From positions 1 to 64,000 of IMG/VR virus record IMGVR_UViG_3300024264_000021: 64,000 bases of DNA, one strand, 5' to 3'. The notes under the pieces are model-generated. The model saw nothing but the letters and a program-made list of their open reading frames with translations. It did not search any database and was not told the DNA's origin. How positions within the stretch are numbered: the first letter of the stretch is position 1; each line of letters starts with the position of its first letter. The position numbers were made by a program, and so were the translations under genes. Shown in pieces: positions 17,988-26,485 of the stretch. The stretch comes from a virus.

Positions 17988-19376
17988 TCACTTTCGCTTT
18001 GATTTTTCTTTATCAAACTCTTTTATACTATTTAAAATTTTATAAACTTTCTTATAGTATCTATCTTTTTCTTTTTCAGGATCTGTAGCTACATCCAGAG
18101 CATATAACAACTCACCAAGAACTCTTCTGAAAGTCATAATTTTATCCTCATATCCTTCACCACCAAAGTAACGAATTTCAATACGTTCTGAACCTGCTCT
18201 GCGAATAGTTCTATTACTGAATTTGTAGTGAGAGTAATTGATATTGGTATACTTATCAAAAAGCTGTAATGTGCTTACTAATACTGCTATACCTGTTTTC
18301 ATATTGTTCTTTTTTACTTTTTCATCTAACCATTTTCCTAAAGATTCTGGTGACAAATTTACTGTTTTTGCAGTACGAAAATAATTATCTTTTATTTCTT
18401 TTAAAGTACCATCTATAAATTCAGCATCTTTTCTATCTCCAAATAATTTTTTATTATTCACTTGAGATTCATGAGAGAAGACTAAAAATTTTAATGCATC
18501 AAACTTTTTCATTCTTTCTGGTGTAAATGATATGTTGATGTGTAATCCACATTGCACATCCCTTACATTGTAATCTGGGTCTGATTCTTCAAATTCATCT
18601 GCAGATGCCATTGATTTTGTATTACCAACATTTCTAATGTAGTTGAACATTTTATCAGTTACTTCTAATGCCTCTTGCGGTCTCATCACAGGACTTACCA
18701 TCTCTATACCACCGAGTGCTGGTGAAATTGATTGGTCAATTACAATTGCCCATCTATTTGCTTTTGCAGTAGCACCATGCTTACTAGATATCAATGGATT
18801 CTTGATGAATGGTGGTAAATTTCTTTCTTGCTTATAGAATTTTCTTACGTCTGCAAATGGAACATTCTCATCTGTTTGTGCGTTCAGCAAATCCATAAAT
18901 TTTTCCAACTTTCTTAGTTGTCTTTTCACTCTGTCAAATACATCTTGTTTATAATTTTGAGGATAATACAACTCTTTAAATCTAGAGCCTGCTTGAGCTA
19001 CAATGTAGTAGATGTAGTCCGCAACAGTTTTCTCATTTAATCCTTGTCTTTTGAAATATCCTAATAATATCTTACGTTCTCTTGTCTGAAAATCATTTAA
19101 AATATCATCATCTGTTATGATTTTATTTCTTTTGTTCTTTTCAACATTACGATTATTATTCAATATGTTTCTATTTTTTTTCTTTGCACCAGTGAGTAAA
19201 TCAGAAAGTGTACCAAGTAGTAATGTTTCTTCTGCGCTCGGACGATTGCTATCTTCTAAGAATCTTTCATTGTAAAATTCAAATTCAAGACCAACTTTGA
19301 AATCATTGTTGCTGAAGACTTGATCTATTTGATTTTTTTTAATACCTTCAGTTAAAAAACTTTTAAATGGTAGCAT
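17988..19376 (-). CDS. Amidoligase-like enzyme with N-terminal capsid-targeting leader
   Basis: This 462-residue protein matches the amidoligase (glutamine-synthetase-like/COOH-NH2 ligase) pattern: VGLEFEF at residues 28-34, IEMVSP at 224-229, CGLHINIS at 276-283 and RIEIRYFGG near 398. Such enzymes use ATP to join a carboxyl to an amine. The substrate is unknown and is thought in other systems to be a peptide or protein side chain. The N-terminus MLPFKSFLTEG resembles the T4 capsid-targeting sequence, with the cleavage consensus (L/I)-x-E at LTE. It may therefore be packaged in the head and ejected. An inserted Lys/Asn-rich helical region (residues 60-180) is unusual. It lies 1 base after the 134-residue gene. 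Confidence 0.7.
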   Translation of the reverse strand: MLPFKSFLTEGIKKNQIDQVFSNNDFKVGLEFEFYNERFLEDSNRPSAEETLLLGTLSDLLTGAKKKNRNILNNNRNVEKNKRNKIITDDDILNDFQTRERKILLGYFKRQGLNEKTVADYIYYIVAQAGSRFKELYYPQNYKQDVFDRVKRQLRKLEKFMDLLNAQTDENVPFADVRKFYKQERNLPPFIKNPLISSKHGATAKANRWAIVIDQSISPALGGIEMVSPVMRPQEALEVTDKMFNYIRNVGNTKSMASADEFEESDPDYNVRDVQCGLHINISFTPERMKKFDALKFLVFSHESQVNNKKLFGDRKDAEFIDGTLKEIKDNYFRTAKTVNLSPESLGKWLDEKVKKNNMKTGIAVLVSTLQLFDKYTNINYSHYKFSNRTIRRAGSERIEIRYFGGEGYEDKIMTFRRVLGELLYALDVATDPEKEKDRYYKKVYKILNSIKEFDKEKSKRK

Positions 19377-19377
19377 T

Positions 19378-19782
19378 TTAATTTAAAAATAATAATGGTG
19401 TTTCTGATTTAGTTTTACGTTCTTTTGCATATTGTTCTACTGCTTTTTCACCTAAAAGTAATTTAGTTATTTTTCCTTCTGAATTTTTCATTTCAACAAA
19501 TGCAGAAATTATATCTACTTTTTTTTCTAAAAATTCTTTAGTAAATAAACTTGCTGAAAATGGATCACATTCAAAAAGATTAAAAAACAATCCTAATGTA
19601 TTTGTATTATAAACTTCAAGCATTAATGGAGCATGGTTATAAAGCATTATTCTTGCTATAACTTCATCATTATGTATATTAAAATCTTCATGTTCAAATA
19701 ATTTGTCTATGCCTGCTACTGTATACTTTCTAGATTTGCAAAAATCTAAAACATCATTTACTATGTCTTCATATTCTTGCAT
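19378..19782 (-). CDS. Hypothetical protein upstream of amidoligase-like gene
   Basis: This 134-residue acidic, mostly helical protein has no family I recognise. It contains a hydrophobic stretch APLMLEVYNTNTLGLFF near residues 51-67 that looks like a buried strand rather than a membrane span. Its stop lies directly before the ATG of the amidoligase-like gene, so the two probably share a transcript. Confidence 0.65.
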   Translation of the reverse strand: MQEYEDIVNDVLDFCKSRKYTVAGIDKLFEHEDFNIHNDEVIARIMLYNHAPLMLEVYNTNTLGLFFNLFECDPFSASLFTKEFLEKKVDIISAFVEMKNSEGKITKLLLGEKAVEQYAKERKTKSETPLLFLN

Positions 19783-19798
19783 TTACTTTCTCGTTTTG

Positions 19799-19818
19799 GG
19801 GGAATATTAAAATTCCCC
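19799..19818. other. Hairpin between phoH and the following gene
   Basis: A perfect 7-bp stem GGGGAAT / ATTCCCC with a 6-base AT loop lies between the phoH stop and the next start codon. There is no T-tract after it on the minus strand, so it could be a processing or mRNA-stability hairpin rather than a simple terminator. Confidence 0.5.
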
Positions 19819-19835
19819 TACCTTGTGTATTTAGA

Positions 19836-20630
19836 TTAATTTACGGGGGTTGCTTCTATAGAATATCGCTGACCAGCAACTACAATATTATTAAAAGGTT
19901 CTCTTTGTACTTTGTGACCATTGTATAATATCCTTTCTTTTTTCTCTTTATCATATTGATTTTTAGCTATAATATAATCTCTAATAAAATCATTTCGGAC
20001 AATATCTTTTTCTTGAAACGCCACGATTTTAAAACCTTTTGTTTTTTTAGCTATTTCAAAAAAATCTTTAATCCCACTTTCTTCCATATCTAAATCCATT
20101 TGTCCAAAATCTCCTGCCAAAATTAAAGCCGAATCCTTTCCTATGCGAGTGACTACGTTATGAATTTCGTTATAAGCTAAATTTTGAATTTCATCAACAA
20201 AGATAATTGTATTATCTATAGTTGTTCCTCTTAAAAAAGAAGTAGAACAGAACTCCACTACTCCCTTCTTTTCAAGAATTTCCCAAGCGTCATCTCTTTT
20301 AAAAAGTTCTTGCACAATAGATTGATATGGTCTTTTATAAACAGAAATTTTTTCTTCTTCAGTTCCTGGTAAAAAACCAATGTCTCTAGAAGGCACACAA
20401 GACCTACATATGAGAACTTTTTTGTATGGAGAATGTGGGTCAAACACTGCTTCTAACCCAAGAAAAATAGATAAAAAAGATTTACCTGTACCCGCCGTTC
20501 CCATTGAAATTACATGATGACCATCATAAAAAGAATTGAATAATAAATTTTGAGCATTAGTCATCGGCTCAATTTCTCTTAATTGCAATCCGCGGTTTTG
20601 GTTAGAAGTTTGTGTCTTTTTTCTTGACAT
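19836..20630 (-). CDS. phoH: PhoH-like ATPase
   Basis: This 264-residue P-loop NTPase matches the PhoH family common in marine T4-like phages. Walker A is GTAGTGKS near residue 41, followed by the PhoH-specific stretch CRSCVPSRDIGFLPGTEEEK near 77-96. Walker B is TIIFVDEIQN near 140, and GDFGQMDL is near 176. PhoH proteins are ATPases related to SF1 helicases. Their role in phages is unsettled, and a link to phosphate stress is often assumed but not shown here. A GGAG site precedes the ATG. An N-terminal Lys/Gln-rich tail precedes the core. Confidence 0.93.
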   Translation of the reverse strand: MSRKKTQTSNQNRGLQLREIEPMTNAQNLLFNSFYDGHHVISMGTAGTGKSFLSIFLGLEAVFDPHSPYKKVLICRSCVPSRDIGFLPGTEEEKISVYKRPYQSIVQELFKRDDAWEILEKKGVVEFCSTSFLRGTTIDNTIIFVDEIQNLAYNEIHNVVTRIGKDSALILAGDFGQMDLDMEESGIKDFFEIAKKTKGFKIVAFQEKDIVRNDFIRDYIIAKNQYDKEKKERILYNGHKVQREPFNNIVVAGQRYSIEATPVN

Positions 20631-20660
20631 AAGTAACTCCGTATTGTTTTAACAAGAATT

Positions 20661-20705
20661 ACTCAGGTTTGCTATCACTCACTCAGAATATAAAACCCGA
20701 GTGAG
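20661..20705 (-). promoter_or_regulatory. Possible alternative hairpins in the phoH leader
   Basis: Two mutually exclusive pairings are visible in the 110-base gap upstream of phoH. ACTCAGGTTT (20661-20670) can pair with AAACCCGAGT (20693-20702, one mismatch), and CTCACTC (20678-20684) can pair with GAGTGAG (20699-20705). This could act as a leader switch or simply as a terminator-like structure for the upstream zinc-ribbon gene. Confidence 0.35.
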
Positions 20706-20740
20706 CTATTTAATATCTCTCTATTAGAAACCTCCTTTAA

Positions 20741-20992
20741 TTAATCCACATTAATTGTATTTCCAGGAATGTTTCTTTTCATTTCTCTTAACTTATCCCG
20801 AAAGCCTTCATCTGGTTTTTTACCAGTTAAAGAAAAATTATCGTAACCGATAGTTGGTGATGAAACTTTTAATTTAAGAGAACAGTTATTTTTTGAACAT
20901 TCTTCATTAATAGGTTCATGTCTTTTTGAAATTGACATAAAAATTTCAAAATCATTTTCGCAGGTATCACAGTGATAATCATAGCTTGGCAT
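20741..20992 (-). CDS. FmdB-like zinc-ribbon protein
   Basis: I start the gene at the ATG at 20992 because a GGAG site lies 7 bases upstream and the product then begins MPSYDYHCDTC, the classic FmdB-type start. The 83-residue protein has a CxxC pair followed by a second Cys pair (ECSKNNC), forming one zinc ribbon, then a basic tail. FmdB-like proteins are small putative regulators found in many phages, and the function here is unknown. Confidence 0.8.
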   Translation of the reverse strand: MPSYDYHCDTCENDFEIFMSISKRHEPINEECSKNNCSLKLKVSSPTIGYDNFSLTGKKPDEGFRDKLREMKRNIPGNTINVD

Positions 20993-21013
20993 AAGATACT
21001 CCATTTTAAATTT

Positions 21014-21021
21014 TATAAATA
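21014..21021 (+). promoter_or_regulatory. T4-type late promoter for the head-cargo gene pair
   Basis: An exact TATAAATA on the plus strand lies 46 bases upstream of the ATG at 21067. It is the only obvious promoter for the two rightward genes inserted among leftward genes, and it fits expression late in infection when heads are built. Confidence 0.7.
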
Positions 21022-21066
21022 TAACATAACCAATACATTTATTTATCAAAAAATCTTTTTAGTATT

Positions 21067-22959
21067 ATGAAATCATTTACAACTATTTTAACAGAAGCTA
21101 GAAGAAATCCAGAATTGAATGTAAAACAATTTCCTGTTGAGGCATTGTTAAAATATGAGAAGGACCTAGATATTTTTATTTCATTCATATCTAATGCAAA
21201 AGAATTTACAGAAACAGGTAAAAGCGGTGAACTATCAGCACAAGTAGGATTGAACACCAAATCAAAATTCAACACTCCGAATGGTGTATACACATATCCT
21301 CTAGAAGAAGTTTATTTAATGTATAGTGGTGGTAAAGAATATAAAAGATTTAATGTTCCTTTTGTAAAAGAAAAACCTAAAATAGCTATTCTTAAAAGAA
21401 AGGGTAATAAAAATATTAATGATGTTGGTAGAGATTATAAGCAAGCTATGCTAGAAAAGGATGTGAGAAAAATAATTGAGTATGCCTCTAAAAAATTGAT
21501 GGATGTATTGAATATTAAAAATGAAAAGCTAATGTATTATATGATGTTGTCTGTTATTGAGCATTCAATGAAAGGTGCAAAGGCTGAAAATCGTGGTGCT
21601 GAATTTTGGAACATAACTAGAACAGTTTCTGGATTAATTGCACAAGCAAGGAAAGTAAAACAACTTACAGCAACTTCAAAAGAATATGACAAGGATAACA
21701 CATACAATATGGTTTATACTTTAAAGGATGCTGAAGGTCCAACTAGCTTTAATGCAGAAGTAGACTTAACAGAAAAAGATAAAATAAAAGATTTTTTACC
21801 AGATAAAGTTGAATCAGTTCCAGCAGAAATGAAAACTGACCCGTATAAATTTATTAAAAAAGAATCTAGAGATTTTAAATTTGATTTGGTAATAATGAAA
21901 GACCCATCACCAAATGAAAAGAAAGGTGCAAAACCAGCGGCTAACGCATGGGCTAATTTGTTGATTAATATTGGATATGATTCTATTAGTGATAGAAGTG
22001 GTTATGGAATTATTCATGAGGCAGAGCCTGTACAAGCAGTATTTTTATCCAGAGCAGGTTATAAAGTATTGGATATCATTGATAATAAAACATATGAGGA
22101 TAAAACACCACATGCAATTGAATATAAGAAACTAGATTCTAAAGAAAAAAAGATTAACTATATTTTAAAAGATATTATTAGGAACAAATACGATCCAATG
22201 AAAGAAACTAGGCCTTTGTATGCAAAAGGAAATGTAGCAATGCATACAAGAATGACTACTTTCTATAAAGCATGTAAGGATTACAATGTTAAATTAGACA
22301 AAGATGTTCTAGAAGTAGTAATCAAGAAGGAACCAGATGCTGCCGTTGGAATGCATCATTATACTGATGATGCTAAATTTCTAAACTATTTTTATAAGTG
22401 GGCATTCATAAAAGAGCCGATGCATGTGCGTGTATTAATGGAACTTGAAAACTCTAAACTAGATGTTGATTCATTTATATTTGCATTAAAGGAAGCTAAA
22501 GAAAAGAATACAAGTGTCCGTGACTTAGGTAGATGGGTAAATAGATGGTATGAACTTAAAAAAGAAGTTCCATTGAAACTACAATTAGCTGCAGTTGATA
22601 TTTGGCCTGGTATGGCAAAATATTTTGGAGATTCTAAAGAATTGGAAGTATTTGAAAAGATATTGAAGAGTGATGAGCCGAGTGGAATCAAAGGATTCTT
22701 TATGCATAATTCTACTAAATCAATAACCGATTTTAGTAAAGAACCTAAATTTGAAACAAAAGTTATAGATATAATAGTGAATGATTATTTCAAAGATTTA
22801 GGTCCTGGATTCTTTAAAGACTTGGAAAAAGAAACAGAAGAAGTACGAAAGAATAAACTAGATGAACAATTAAACTACATAGCATTTACTGTTTTCAGAA
22901 GAAAACTTACCCCGAAAGGTGCAATACATTTAAATAACCGTGTATACAATTTTACATGA
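21067..22959 (+). CDS. Large putative head-packaged protein with capsid-targeting leader
   Basis: This 630-residue protein opens with MKSFTTILTEARRN, matching the T4 capsid-targeting pattern with the (L/I)-x-E cleavage motif at LTE. The body has two blocks I associate with uncharacterised large phage proteins: FNTPNGVYTYPL near residues 75-86, and a WANLLINIGYDSISDRSGYG segment followed by IIHEAEPVQAVFL near residues 297-329. The rest is Lys-rich and helical. T4 packages the ADP-ribosyltransferase Alt in the same way, so an effector role is a reasonable guess, but I see no clear catalytic signature. It overlaps the HAD gene by 4 bases and is driven by a late promoter. Confidence 0.6.
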   Translation: MKSFTTILTEARRNPELNVKQFPVEALLKYEKDLDIFISFISNAKEFTETGKSGELSAQVGLNTKSKFNTPNGVYTYPLEEVYLMYSGGKEYKRFNVPFVKEKPKIAILKRKGNKNINDVGRDYKQAMLEKDVRKIIEYASKKLMDVLNIKNEKLMYYMMLSVIEHSMKGAKAENRGAEFWNITRTVSGLIAQARKVKQLTATSKEYDKDNTYNMVYTLKDAEGPTSFNAEVDLTEKDKIKDFLPDKVESVPAEMKTDPYKFIKKESRDFKFDLVIMKDPSPNEKKGAKPAANAWANLLINIGYDSISDRSGYGIIHEAEPVQAVFLSRAGYKVLDIIDNKTYEDKTPHAIEYKKLDSKEKKINYILKDIIRNKYDPMKETRPLYAKGNVAMHTRMTTFYKACKDYNVKLDKDVLEVVIKKEPDAAVGMHHYTDDAKFLNYFYKWAFIKEPMHVRVLMELENSKLDVDSFIFALKEAKEKNTSVRDLGRWVNRWYELKKEVPLKLQLAAVDIWPGMAKYFGDSKELEVFEKILKSDEPSGIKGFFMHNSTKSITDFSKEPKFETKVIDIIVNDYFKDLGPGFFKDLEKETEEVRKNKLDEQLNYIAFTVFRRKLTPKGAIHLNNRVYNFT

Positions 22960-23696
22960 AAAACTTTAAACAATTCTTTTTAAATTTGCAAGAGGCACTC
23001 ACTAAAATTTTAGTTGTCTTTGATATTGACGATACGTTGGTTCACACATCAACAAAAGTTAGAGTAATGAAAGATGGGAAAAAAATAAGGGAACTGAACA
23101 GTCATGAGTTCACCAACTATAAACTCAAGGACGGTGAAGAATTTGATTTTGAGAACTTTCGCAATGCAAAAGAATTTTTTGATAATGCAAAACCGATCAT
23201 TCCTATGATGAAACAATTGAAGAGAGATATCAATCGTGGGAATAAAGTTGTAATGGTTACTGCCAGAGCGGACTTTGATGATAAAGAATTATTTTTAGAT
23301 ACCTTTCGTAAGTACGGAATTGATATGAAAAAAGTTCATGTATACCGTGCCGGTAACATGAAGGGTGGAACTATTGAGGAAAACAAGAAAAAAATCATTC
23401 TTTCTCTGATGAACAAGGATACTTACGATAAGGTCATTATGTACGATGATTCAAAAGCAAATCTAAATTCTTTTGTTTCTTTGAAAAAAGATTATCCTAA
23501 TGCTAAGTTTTATGGTTGGTATGTAAACCCTACTGGCGAAGCATCTGAAGCTCTGAGAGAACAATTTTATGACATTGCTGAAAAATGGACTAAGAAATAC
23601 AAAAAGTCCATTGACTGTAATAACCCCAAGGGGTTTAGCCAACGTGCACATTGCCAAGGAAAGAAAAAATTAAAATCAGCAAGAAAAATTAGGTGA
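22956..23696 (+). CDS. HAD-superfamily phosphatase with capsid-targeting leader
   Basis: Residues 1-14 form a leader (MKNFKQFFLNLQEA) with the (L/I)-x-E motif at LQE. The HAD core follows: motif I VFDIDDTLVHT at residues 21-31, motif II VMVTAR near 98, a Lys before motif III, and motif III YDDSKAN near 152. These residues predict a magnesium-dependent phosphohydrolase of unknown substrate. The C-terminus holds DCNNPKGFSQRAHCQGKKK, a Cys-x13-Cys motif I have seen at the ends of other marine phage proteins, possibly a small metal site or DNA-binding tail. It is translationally coupled to the 630-residue gene. Confidence 0.8.
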   Translation: MKNFKQFFLNLQEALTKILVVFDIDDTLVHTSTKVRVMKDGKKIRELNSHEFTNYKLKDGEEFDFENFRNAKEFFDNAKPIIPMMKQLKRDINRGNKVVMVTARADFDDKELFLDTFRKYGIDMKKVHVYRAGNMKGGTIEENKKKIILSLMNKDTYDKVIMYDDSKANLNSFVSLKKDYPNAKFYGWYVNPTGEASEALREQFYDIAEKWTKKYKKSIDCNNPKGFSQRAHCQGKKKLKSARKIR

Positions 23697-23700
23697 GTTT

Positions 23701-24411
23701 TTAATCAAGATTACTTTTTTTATATTCTTTTATCACATTAAATAGTTTAAACAAATTAAAACATACAGTACCGAGTGAAAATGAGGTTGCTCCTAATTTA
23801 TTATATTTTCTTATATCTTCTATGTTTTCAATACCTCCTCCCGCTATTATATCCGCATCTTTTTTAAAGTACTTTATGATCCTTATTAATCTTTCTATAT
23901 GAACATAAAGGCCTTTTCCACTCATACCGCCTTTTTCTGTTGGTAATGTATTACAACAATGAAAACTATCAAATCCTTGATTAATTAAACTTACAATAGT
24001 TTCTTTTGTTGTTAAAGGTGATAGTTTAGCAATTACCTTTCTATCTCCATTTAAAAACTTATCAATGCCTTGATTATAATCATCAAAATGTTCTATATTA
24101 GGACAACTTAAATTTAATTCAATATCTGTATTAAAAGGTATAATATTGTTTAAGATTTCCCAATCTCCGGATTTGATAGCGGCTACAGATAATATATCAC
24201 CTGTTGACTCATTATATCTTCTCAACCCATATTCTATGCCAGGATTTCTTAATCCTATTGCATTATACCATACACCATCATGGTATCTTAGCGTAGTGGC
24301 TATCTGCTTTAATAATCCAGTTCTTTTTTCTACAGTAAAAGAACCTACCACACTTCTAATATTTGCTGTTTTAATATAATTTCCAAAAGGTGCTGCAATA
24401 TAAAGAGTCAT
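23701..24411 (-). CDS. pyrD: Dihydroorotate dehydrogenase-like flavoprotein (short form)
   Basis: This 236-residue protein has the DHODH signature blocks: ELNLSCPN near residue 138, IAKLSP near 163, the CCNTLPTEKGGMSGKGL segment near 191-207, and AGGGIENIEDI near 228. These bind FMN and orotate in the pyrimidine pathway. It is much shorter than class 1 or 2 enzymes (about 310-340 residues) and lacks the usual N-terminal part of the barrel. It could therefore be a reduced enzyme or a repurposed flavoprotein. Nucleotide supply fits the purine genes elsewhere in the window. It converges on the HAD gene with only 4 bases between. Confidence 0.75.
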   Translation of the reverse strand: MTLYIAAPFGNYIKTANIRSVVGSFTVEKRTGLLKQIATTLRYHDGVWYNAIGLRNPGIEYGLRRYNESTGDILSVAAIKSGDWEILNNIIPFNTDIELNLSCPNIEHFDDYNQGIDKFLNGDRKVIAKLSPLTTKETIVSLINQGFDSFHCCNTLPTEKGGMSGKGLYVHIERLIRIIKYFKKDADIIAGGGIENIEDIRKYNKLGATSFSLGTVCFNLFKLFNVIKEYKKSNLD

Positions 24412-24412
24412 T

Positions 24413-24841
24413 TTAAATAAGTTCCCATTGGGGATAAACTTTTTCTATAACTTTCTTTTTAATACCGGGATAAGAAATTAAATTTTTATCCTTAACTTCA
24501 CATAAAAGTTTTGCTTCATTGATATCCAAATTTTCTAATAAATCTATGAATAATTGCTCACGTTTGACTTGAGGAATATGCATTGTATTTTCATTTATAA
24601 ACAATTCAATTGACTTTCTGTTAGCATATAAAAGAGTAGCATTAAATAAATCTGCTTCTCCCGTTTTTATATAAGGTGGTTCACCATCGGGCAAATTAAT
24701 TTTTAAATTTTTACTAAATGCTAATTCCAATAGTAAATCAACCATACTATTGCGATTATTTTTTAAAACTTTAACTTTTTCTAGATGTGTTTTAGCATCT
24801 GATATTTCTTTAAAGATAATAGGAATTGGTTTCAAAGACAT
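24413..24841 (-). CDS. Conserved T4-like phage protein, unknown function
   Basis: This 142-residue helical protein starts with a Lys/Pro-rich strand and contains NRNSMVDLLLELAFSKNLK near residues 29-47 and PDGEPPYIKTGEAD near residues 51-64, followed by a long helix. This arrangement looks like a conserved marine T4-like phage family of unknown role (DUF6433-like, from memory). It ends 1 base before the pyrD-like start region and probably shares its transcript. Confidence 0.65.
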   Translation of the reverse strand: MSLKPIPIIFKEISDAKTHLEKVKVLKNNRNSMVDLLLELAFSKNLKINLPDGEPPYIKTGEADLFNATLLYANRKSIELFINENTMHIPQVKREQLFIDLLENLDINEAKLLCEVKDKNLISYPGIKKKVIEKVYPQWELI

Positions 24842-24851
24842 AATTGTTACC

Positions 24852-25928
24852 TCATAAATCTAAATAATTTTGAATAACACAGAATTTATCAGTAGTGCGA
24901 TATTCATTGTTTTTAATTTCTATAGGTTCATACCTACGAACCCGAATGTGCTTTTTTAAATTCTTTGCGTCTTTTTCAGTTTTTGCTTTTGCCAAATAAA
25001 TTGCAGCACTTTCTTGATATCTACCATATACAATAATCTTTTCAGCAGAATCCACATTTGTAAGAAAAGAAGATCTCGCATCAAATCCAGATTTAGACTC
25101 CAATCTCAGAATAGTTCGTTTCGCATCAGACACTACATACGCAACTCGCTTGCCTAATAGATGCTTTATTTCTACTGTAGAAAGACCGTAAACTTCATTT
25201 TTAAACTTTATATTTTTAATAATTTCAGAAATAGGTTTAAGTTTAATAGCCCGTGTTTTCTTATTTTCTGAAGTTACAATATTTTTAACAGATAGTAACT
25301 CTTCTTTTACTTGCTTTAGATTTTTAAAAATTATGTTTAATTGTCTTTTAGTAAGAAAAGAATAACCTTCTTGAAGATCTTCATCGTTTGGAATATTTCG
25401 CAAATCTCTTAGATGATCTTGTTCTAAATTTTCAGCTAAAACTTGTGTATTTGATTTACTTAAACCATACATTAAAATAGTAGATTCGGCACTTATAGTG
25501 TGTTTACCCTTTGTGTCGTATAATTTATCTATCAGTGTTTCTAAAAAAGAATATGCATCATTTTCTTTATTTTTATTTTTCCTTTCTGCAGAAATTGTTG
25601 GTAGAAGTGTGGGCTTTTCAACCTTTCTCTTTTGTAGTTTAATACTCTCAATATAATGATTGAGTTTATCAACATACTCAACAGGAACTTTATTGCCATT
25701 TGTAATAATTCTAGCCAACCATCCATATGCCAATGGAATATATGATTGACTATTAATTATTGCTTGCTTCTTTGTTGATTTGACAAATTCACATAAAAAA
25801 TTTCTAGCATCTTTTTCTGTATAATTAATACGATAATAATTATAATATCTGGCTATATCAAATTCAGAAAGTTGTTCAACAGAATGGGGTTCCATTGAAA
25901 TGATAGAGTGTTTTCGCCTTTTTTTCAT
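24852..25928 (-). CDS. Hypothetical protein, basic and helical
   Basis: This 358-residue protein is Lys-rich and mostly helical, with a more compact C-terminal third containing VYGLSTVEIKHLLGKRVAYV and a mixed alpha/beta stretch. I see no catalytic motif. The central linker (residues 90-115) is Lys/Glu/Asn-rich and probably disordered. Its function is unknown. It is the first gene after a run of small minus-strand genes. Confidence 0.65.
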   Translation of the reverse strand: MKKRRKHSIISMEPHSVEQLSEFDIARYYNYYRINYTEKDARNFLCEFVKSTKKQAIINSQSYIPLAYGWLARIITNGNKVPVEYVDKLNHYIESIKLQKRKVEKPTLLPTISAERKNKNKENDAYSFLETLIDKLYDTKGKHTISAESTILMYGLSKSNTQVLAENLEQDHLRDLRNIPNDEDLQEGYSFLTKRQLNIIFKNLKQVKEELLSVKNIVTSENKKTRAIKLKPISEIIKNIKFKNEVYGLSTVEIKHLLGKRVAYVVSDAKRTILRLESKSGFDARSSFLTNVDSAEKIIVYGRYQESAAIYLAKAKTEKDAKNLKKHIRVRRYEPIEIKNNEYRTTDKFCVIQNYLDL

Positions 25929-25942
25929 AATAAACCTTTTTT

Positions 25943-26158
25943 TTAATCAAGATGAGTTAATGAGGCTTTCCAATTATCAACTACACAATTTTTTGCTAAA
26001 ATCATAAAATTAGTTTTTGTTTCAAAAATCCCTTCACCTACAATGTTATCAACTAGAAAAGGTTTTTCATCAAAAACACAAAAATCACCATTCTCATCAA
26101 CAGCATGATATTTTGCCCATTCTGGCATATCAAAATCTAACTCAACTTTCTTTTTCAT
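25943..26158 (-). CDS. Small conserved-looking phage protein
   Basis: This 71-residue acidic protein contains MPEWAKYHAVDENGDFCVFDEKP, a pattern (W-A-K-Y, D-E-N-G-D, F-D-E-K-P) I recall from small marine phage proteins of unknown role. It overlaps the upstream 102-residue gene by 17 bases. Confidence 0.65.
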   Translation of the reverse strand: MKKKVELDFDMPEWAKYHAVDENGDFCVFDEKPFLVDNIVGEGIFETKTNFMILAKNCVVDNWKASLTHLD

Positions 26159-26450
26159 CTTCAGACTCCATATAATAATATTCTTTTGTATTCAATAATA
26201 TATTAACTTCATTTGTATTTCCATTTACATAAGTTAATTTAAGATATTGTCTATCCAACAATTCTTGAGAGATTGTTCTGGTCATATGGTGAACTCCCTC
26301 TTTGGTAATGTATGACTGCACAAAAGACCATGTGCTATCTTCTCTCCACATAGAAAATAATATATATAATCCACCAACACCACCATTTTTATTATTTTCT
26401 TCACAGTTCGCAACTTCAAAAACTAATTCTTTAAGTTTCTCTACTTTCAT
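26142..26450 (-). CDS. Hypothetical protein
   Basis: This 102-residue protein of mixed alpha/beta pattern has a Gly/Asn-rich loop near residues 20-27 and an acidic C-terminus. No family is recognised. It sits in an operon-like run with overlapping ends. Confidence 0.6.
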   Translation of the reverse strand: MKVEKLKELVFEVANCEENNKNGGVGGLYILFSMWREDSTWSFVQSYITKEGVHHMTRTISQELLDRQYLKLTYVNGNTNEVNILLNTKEYYYMESEDEKES

Positions 26451-26485
26451 AAAAACATCTCTTTCATATTATAAAAATCTTTTAA

